Shown here one piece after another: positions 58,225 to 64,000 of a DNA stretch of 64,000 bases (the first letter of the stretch is position 1; each line of letters starts with the position of its first letter). The notes under the pieces are model-generated. The model made no database searches, was not told the DNA's origin, and worked only from the letters and a program-made list of their open reading frames with translations. The position numbers and the translations under genes were made by a program. Origin of the DNA: Calocera cornea HHB12733 (Eukaryota > Basidiomycota > Dacrymycetes > Dacrymycetales > Dacrymycetaceae); the NCBI GenBank assembly GCA_001632435.1, contig KV423941.1:130246-194245 (forward strand), given 5' to 3'.

Positions 58225-59340
58225 CATGGGGGGGGGAGGTCGGCATTTGGCCAGGGACAGCCGGAAGAGCAGGGTCGATCGAGGGTTCCGAAGACAGCCG
58301 CGTGCTTAATTTGTATCCCGGTGCGCTAGGGCCCATTGATATGTCCCGTACCCGGTCCATCTTGTTAATACGTATGAGTCACGACCAAGCCTGGTGATTG
58401 CACCGCTGCTCCGTGCAGACATAGCATGTCCCGCTTTTGGAAGCACAGATAAGAGGGTATAGGCGCTCGTCTTCAGCGCGTATTTTACACGATGGATGAG
58501 AGGTGAATGTGCGTACAACTCACTTGCAGTGAAGAACTGATCAGCGAGCGCTGTGGTGCCTAATGACTGGCAATTGGTGCCTGGACCTCTGGCAAATTTA
58601 GAGCCCTCGGACATAGTATTGGCGCCGACACTTTCAGTTAGCTTCCGGCCGCTTTCCTGAGCATCATCCTCCGTCAGGGTGCCGACCTCTTCTTTGACAA
58701 CCGTTCAGGTCCCCCACATCTCCGTGCCTTCCGGGATTGGTCAGCATGGTACAGTCATACAGTCATGTTCGTGTGCCATGCCAGCACGCTTTGTACGCAA
58801 GAACTTCTCAGTGCAGAGAAGCAATTCACCCCTGCTGGCGACCGTTTTCCTGGTCGACCTGATGGCGGCTCCGCTCAGATTTGACGGCGTGGCATCTGAA
58901 TGTGGCGCCAGACACTCGGTCAATCATGCGGGATCTTTTCAATTGGGCACCTGGGCTGATGCCTTTCTCTGCAAGTAACAAGTTGCTCCGCTTGGATGCC
59001 CAGCATGGAACCAGCAGGAGGTGCGATAGCGGAATTCCCCTTCCTACTCCTATGGGTGTGGACAACTCCGGGGTTTCCGCAACGGGGGCGGAATTGTTGA
59101 CATCGAGCCGGCGGCTTCTGATTTGGAAATATGGCACATCGATCGGAGCTGTGCTTCTTGCTCCAACGCGCATCACCCAGGAATGCAGCACCATCATCTC
59201 AGCAAGGGACTGGTAGCGCGCGCAGCCGAAGGCGGTTTGGAACTGCGATGCACGTTCTGCTGGCAATGCGCGTGGGTGATCGCCCCTGTGACGACCATAT
59301 TGCGACGCGGTGCTTTCCCTTTCTCTTCCCCAAAACCACA
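58225..59340. other. Intergenic, GT31 C to D
   Basis: No gene is supported. Short frames on both strands lack motifs. It should hold the promoter of gene D. Confidence 0.4.
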
Positions 59341-60637
59341 ATGCCTCCTCCCCGACACAAGAAAATGGTGCTCCCGACGCTCGCCCCCTCGTCGCCGTTA
59401 ACTTCAGCGCGCAAGAAAAGGAGCCGGCTACCGCTGATCCTCTTGATTGTGGCTGCTGTCACCCTTATCCTATGGTACGGTGGTAGCGTGGCCGAATGGC
59501 GTATAGCGCCCGACAGACTGTCTGCACATTCTCCCCGACCTCATCGTGACCCGCCCAGATACCGGGAACCTTGGCTAGACACCGCCGCCCTCACGTCACA
59601 CCGAAACATCAGCCAGATGCTCGTGGACAATCCCGACAAATGGTATATGTTCCAGGAACCTGTCCCGGAACTTTTGAACGCGCCATCACCCGAAACACAC
59701 GAATGCGTAGACGACGCCAGCTTCGGACCGATGCTCTTCATCGGCGTGTTCACTGTGGCTACGGAGCAGCAACAGCGTGCGGTGATCCGAGCGCTGCAGA
59801 CGCTCCCCTCCCCGCCAAGCGAGAAAGTAGTTATGAAGTTCATTCTCGGGAAGAGCCCCGACCAGAAACTGCAGAGGAGGGCTGAAGCGGAGGCGAAAAC
59901 GTATAAAGACATGATATTTCTGAACACGGAGGAGAACATGAACGACGGCAAGACGTATGCTTTCTTCAAGTGGGTTTCAAAGCGGCCAGTGGGGAGACGA
60001 CCCAGATTTGTGTTGTGAGTGAAGCGGATCATCTCCACATCTGGCTCACTGAGCTACGCCCCTTTGAACAGAAAGTCTGACTCTGATGTACGTGCGGTCC
60101 TCATTGTGTGACCACATTCCTAATGGCCACCCGCGCAGACTTTCCTCGTCCTCCCGAACGTCCTTCACACACTGTCAAACCTGTCCTGCTCCCAGCTGGT
60201 CTATTGAGGCACATCTTGGGGCTCCTGCCTCGACACCTGCTATCCGTTCTATCACCGAGGACTCTCCTACGGGCTTTCGTGGCCGATCGTGGCGTGGCTC
60301 GGCTCTGCAGCTCTCCCTAGGTCAGCAACGGGTGGAACTGAGGACGTGAGAACGGGCTCTTGGCTCGCCAATTTGCCGCCAAATGCCAGTCCACTTACAG
60401 TCGTCGATCTTTTTGTCCATGCGGGAGACTGGGGTGGAGAAACAATACCATGGAACATGGATACGGTCGCATTACATGGCATGAAGCGACCCGAGGTGTG
60501 CCGCGTTCTACAGACGATCGTCCTTTGCCCTGCTAATGTGATGGTAGGACTGGGTAAGGGCATCCAGCGCGCTGTGGGAGATCTGGGATAAAGAGGGAAA
60601 GGAGTGGAGATGGCCGCCGGAAGGGATGGTGCGGTAG
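59341..60637 (+). pseudogene. GT31-family glycosyltransferase, gene D, with premature stop
   Basis: Exons by homology: join(59341..60014, 60072..60087, 60139..60495, 60548..60637), 379 codons. Membrane helix ('LPLILLIVAAVTLILWYGG'), 'WLDTAALTSHRNISQMLVDN', 'QQRAVIRALQTLPSPPSEKV', microexon 'KSDSD', then 'TFLVLPNVLHTLSNLSCSQL'. At 60205-60207 the Trp codon of the otherwise invariant Y-W-G-T-S-W motif is TGA. Downstream sequence remains in frame and conserved to 'WRWPPEGMV' and the stop at 60637. The truncated product would keep the DxD but lose about a third of the catalytic domain. Likely a young pseudogene, or a read-through/sequencing artefact. Confidence 0.85.
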
Positions 60638-61045
60638 CCAGAGGTGAAGACTGCTGCTCGCATTTAAGAGCGGCTCTCCCAATTGTCTTCCTTGCTGGAT
60701 GGATACCTTCCACTTATCCGCGTCTCCGATGTCCGTTATTAGTAATACACTCACTGGTTCTTCACTCATAGATTCTCTTGCTGACAGAGATAGACGGACG
60801 TGGGTTGGAGCACCAGACGTGTCTGGCCCTCCCATTCCGCAGCGTTCTACCTTTCCCTCCGCTCCTTCGCTGTGTGCTTGGCACCTTCTGACAAATGCAG
60901 TCGCTTTCCCATACAAAGAAGCCCTGGCCAAATTATGAATGGTCAAATCTGGTCCCGTATCCGTATCGAAGGGTTCCGCGTCACCTGGTGACTAGGCAAC
61001 TGCGATGGTATTCTTTGATGACTACGCAATTGCTGTGCATCCCCG
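60638..61045. other. Intergenic between GT31 D and the inverted-repeat element
   Basis: No gene supported. Confidence 0.4.
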
Positions 61046-61539
61046 CTCTTGGCCGAGATAATTCCCCGTTTGCCCCAATTGCGGAGGCAGTTGGCCCCCA
61101 ATGCCCTGCCGGGAGCAGTTTCCTTAATTGCCCACTTTTCGACGCGGACACTGGACCCTGATGGGACCGGTTAACCTTTTGTAACAGTTTTAGTATTACA
61201 ATCTGTAATGAAATTCCGAGTTGCTACCACTTTTTTAGGAAATTTCTAAACAAAGCCAAAACAAAAAGAGCAAACAAATCTGCAAGACCTTACCCGTGAA
61301 CTCACGGGTATTCTTTGGCCCATTCATATAATGCATTCATGTCTGAACAAAGACGGGGAGGAAAATCCAATTCTTCTTACGGATTTTACTACAAACCTCG
61401 TTACAAAAGGTTGACCGGTCCCATCGGGGTCCAGTGTCCGCGTCGAAAAGTGGGCAATTAGGGAAACTGCTCCCGGCAGGGCATTGGGGGCCAACTGCCT
61501 CCGCAATTGGGGCAAACGGGGAATTATCTCGCTCTTGGC
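61046..61539. mobile_element. MITE-like inverted-repeat element with 8-bp target-site duplication
   Basis: The element spans 61054-61531 (478 bp). Its ends start CGAGATAATTCCCCGTTTGC and are inverted copies of each other over about 130 bp, with only about three mismatches. It is flanked by a perfect direct repeat CTCTTGGC at 61046-61053 and 61532-61539. The centre (about 61190-61400) is AT-rich with no coding capacity. An 8-bp duplication fits hAT, P or Kyakuja/Dileera/Zisupton-type transposases; the superfamily is not assigned. It could fold into a long hairpin. Confidence 0.9.
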
Positions 61540-62128
61540 CATCTCTGTGCTTTCGCGATTCGGTCATTACGCAGTCCAAACTCCACAAAAAGCGGCGCTG
61601 TTGCTCCGATTGCTGGATAGACTACGGGAGGCTATCTGTCAAAAAGCGCAAACCCGGCACGCGCGACGCATGTTTTTACGTGATGAGGATTTGTAAGCGA
61701 TTTCTATTGGCTTCGAAACAACAACACGGCTCGGGTTGAAGTCTTTTCTGGGAGTCCTGTTGATGCCGAAGTCATTCTGCTGATTGGCCGCTGGGGTTTA
61801 CTGGGAGCGAATCAAGATGAGCGTTCGGCCCGCGTTGCCCGGAGAGCTCTTGGCCAGTCGAGGAAATCGATGAAGGCGGAAGCTCTTGGCACCGAAAATC
61901 ACGCCGCAAACCCGGAGCCTCAGAAGCAGGAACAGGCATCTTTGACCTTCTGCACCGCCTGCGGTCGACCCCGCTAGGAGCTTCTGCCACTCAAGTTCTG
62001 TTTGGGGGGACCTACCGGAACGCGGGCGCCCACCATCTAGTCAGGGACGATGTTCCGCTCCTTTCGCAATTTGCTCCTCTGTTACTCTTCTGTAAACATC
62101 AATGTGCCATCAATGAGACTCTAGACTG
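61540..62128. other. Intergenic, 5' of GT31 gene E
   Basis: No gene or clear motif seen. It should contain the promoter of gene E. Confidence 0.4.
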
Positions 62129-63400
62129 ATGGCCCTGCCGAACCTGCCTTCTTCCTGGGCGCCTTCCTGGCTGCGCAACACGACCCGTCTCCGACTCATC
62201 ATCCTCGCCTTAGCCGCCTTTGTCGTTCTCGTCTGGTCTTCTACTTCACTCGATGGCGCCTCTCAGAGCCTTACCGTCGCGATACACACGGCCACCGCCC
62301 GAGCCAACCCTGGCTCGATACCCCGCACTTCACACGGCTGCTTAACATCTCCCAGATGTTGGCTGATTACCCAGGGAAGTGGGACATGTTCCAAGAGCCA
62401 ATACCCGAGCTGTTGAACGCCCGACCGCCCCAGACACACCCGTGCAAGGACAGCACCAACTTCGGGCCGATGCTCTTCGTGGGAGTACTCTCAGTGGCAA
62501 AGGAGTATCACCAGCGGGCGGTGATCCGGGCGCTACAGACGCTACCCTCACCTCCGAGCGAGGAGGTCGTCATGAAGTTCATCCTTGGCCGGAGCCGGGA
62601 CGAGAAGCTTCAGAGGATGGCGGAGACCGAGGCGGAGCTGTATGGGGACGTGGTGTTCTTGGATATCGAGGAGAACATGAATGAGGGGAAGACGTATGCG
62701 TACTTCAAGTGGGTGTCGGGGATGCCCGTCGGGGAGAGACCGAGATTCGTCATGTGAGTCAAGCCTGTTCACCATACCGTCTCCCGCTCACGCCTATTAT
62801 TCTGTAGGAAAGCTGACTCTGACGTACGCCCAATTCCGATTTCTCCAATGCGCTAGTCACTGACCTTCAACGTAGACATTCCTCGTCCTCCCCAATGTCC
62901 TACACACTTTCTCTCACCTCTCTTGCTCCGACTCGGTCTACTGGGGCACCTCCTGGGGCTCATGTCTCGACACGTGCTACCCTTTCTACCACCGTGGCAT
63001 GGCATACGGCCTCTCCTGGCCGCTCGTAGCGTGGCTCGGCTCGGCCGACCTGCCCAGCTGGGCCACCTGGGGAATGGAGGACGCCCGGACGGGCGCATGG
63101 CTCGGCAGTTTGCCGAAAGGGGAAGAAACGCTGAAGGTGGTGGACCTGTATGTGCATGCGGGGGACTGGGACGGGGAGACGATCCCGTGGGATCGGAATA
63201 CTGTCGCGCTGCATGCGATGAAGCGACCTGAGGTGCGTGTTGCCTATATTTCACATTATGGAGGGATGGCCTGACGCTGTGAGGCATAGCACTGGACGAG
63301 GGTGGCGAGCGCTCTGAGAGATATTTGGGAGAAAGAGGGGAGGGAATGGAGATGGCCACTGGAGGACATGGCCCGAGAGCCTCGGCCTTTCGAGGTGTAG
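62129..63400 (+). pseudogene. GT31-family glycosyltransferase, gene E, with frameshift
   Basis: Homology exons 62129..62753, 62808..62823, 62876..63232 and 63290..63400. The first 42 codons give the cytosolic tail and membrane helix ('LIILALAAFVVLVW'). At about 62254-62258 the reading frame slips: the paralogous sequence ('RLSEPYRRD', then 'QPWLDTPHFTRLLNISQML') is in another frame. Exon 1 is 625 nt, whereas the family needs 3n+2. Beyond the slip everything is conserved, including 'HQRAVIRALQTLPSPPSEEV', microexon 'KADSD', 'YWGTSWGSC' and C-terminal 'WRWPLEDMA'. Translation from an internal ATG at 62356 would give a soluble fragment without a membrane anchor. Pseudogene or sequencing error. 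Confidence 0.8.
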
Positions 63401-63784
63401 GACAGTGCGACGTGGAGGCGCATATATTCCGTCGCCCGCCCCAGCTCATGCGTACAGACTTCGACAGCCCCTTTGTTCCGCGTCCGTATTCGGCAACTTT
63501 GCCACGGCCGGGCCTGCTGTCGAGCAGCAATGATGGGGATACGAAACTTTGATTGATTGGATGGTGATACTAGTGATATAATGGACGATGTTACGAACAT
63601 GTCCTTGCGAACCTCCCTATGAACACACTTTCCGCCCTCCGGGCGTCCTTCCCACCACCTCCGCCCACTCTCTAGCACTTCCCTTGGCACAATTGTTCCG
63701 CACGTCAGCACACGCGCACACAGCAGCAGCTCCCGAATAGAGCGCCGCTGCTGCGTATCGCGGCTGCTCAGGAGGTCCAGCCTC
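63401..63784. other. Convergent intergenic region
   Basis: Lies between the 3' ends of GT31 E (plus) and the UBC1-like gene (minus). No gene supported. Confidence 0.4.
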
Positions 63785-64000
63785 TCATTTGAGCAGCTCC
63801 TCGACCACCCGGTCCTCCGACACCTTGCCAACGTTTGTCCCCCTGTAGTTGAGCCGCTTGAGCACGTCGATGATCTTCCCACGCTCGAACCCGAGGTTCT
63901 CAAACTGCACTACGTGGCGTTCTTCGAGCCCTGCCAGCGCCACCTGCTCCCAAAAACCAGGTCAGCATCGTCCTCTCCCAGGGAGGGAGAGCCGGGAAAG
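63785..64000 (-). CDS. UBC1-type ubiquitin-conjugating enzyme, C-terminal UBA exon (partial)
   Basis: The last exon is complement(63785..63943), preceded by an AG acceptor at 63944-63945. The upstream gene continues past the window edge. The exon encodes 'VALAGLEERHVVQFENLGFE', 'RGKIIDVLKRLNYRG' and ends 'VSEDRVVEELLK'. This matches the C-terminal UBA domain of class II E2 enzymes of the Ubc1/E2-25K group (yeast Ubc1 ends in a similar I-I-E-E-L-L-K). The UBC catalytic fold itself is outside the window, so the E2 assignment is by the UBA tail only. Confidence 0.7.

Overview
The window is nuclear DNA of a basidiomycete fungus, most likely Agaricomycetes. The basis is many short introns (about 45-60 bp) with GT..AG ends, a Plavaka-type transposase, F-box/LRR proteins, GT31 glycosyltransferases, GH5, PHO84-type transporters and CCDC25. 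Nothing looks bacterial. I read spliced genes by joining frames at GT/AG sites and checking phase. Most models below close exactly to whole codons.

Layout. 0.5-6.3 kb: an apparently intact Plavaka (CACTA-like) transposase on the minus strand, divergent from a spliced RPA1-like single-stranded-DNA-binding gene that lacks the C-terminal OB fold; a 17-bp tandem repeat follows. 6.3-10.3 kb: no supportable gene. 10.3-30.2 kb: an accessory island of fungal ORFan-like genes: a 498-aa acidic protein, a divergent 464-aa protein, an F-box protein, two large repeat-bearing proteins (one with a JmjC-like HxD segment), a DDE integrase and a HECT-type ubiquitin ligase. Three minus-strand reading frames in this island carry in-frame VD/Q-rich repeats, and one repeat array is interrupted by a 100-N assembly gap. 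30.9-32.1 kb: CCDC25 orthologue.

32.5-45.6 kb: two inverted F-box/LRR paralogues flank a tandem pair of PHO84-like phosphate:H+ symporters; the second F-box copy carries a one-base deletion near its 3' end. 47.4-63.4 kb: five GT31 (galactosyltransferase-like) genes and one GH5 mannanase-like gene. Two GT31 copies are broken (a TGG-to-TGA nonsense codon and a frameshift). Four of the five encode the catalytic DxD motif on a conserved 16-nt microexon. A 478-bp inverted-repeat element with a perfect 8-bp target duplication lies between the two broken copies. 63.8 kb to the end: last exon of a UBC1-type E2 enzyme with a C-terminal UBA domain.

Functionally the window is a patchwork. Housekeeping and nutrient genes (CCDC25, PHO84 pair, GT31/GH5 cell-wall genes, UBC1) alternate with mobile or selfish units (Plavaka + RPA1-like, integrase + HECT + repeat proteins, MITE). 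The strongest candidates for an undescribed system are the RPA1-like partner of Plavaka and the integrase/HECT/JmjC-like/repeat-protein island.
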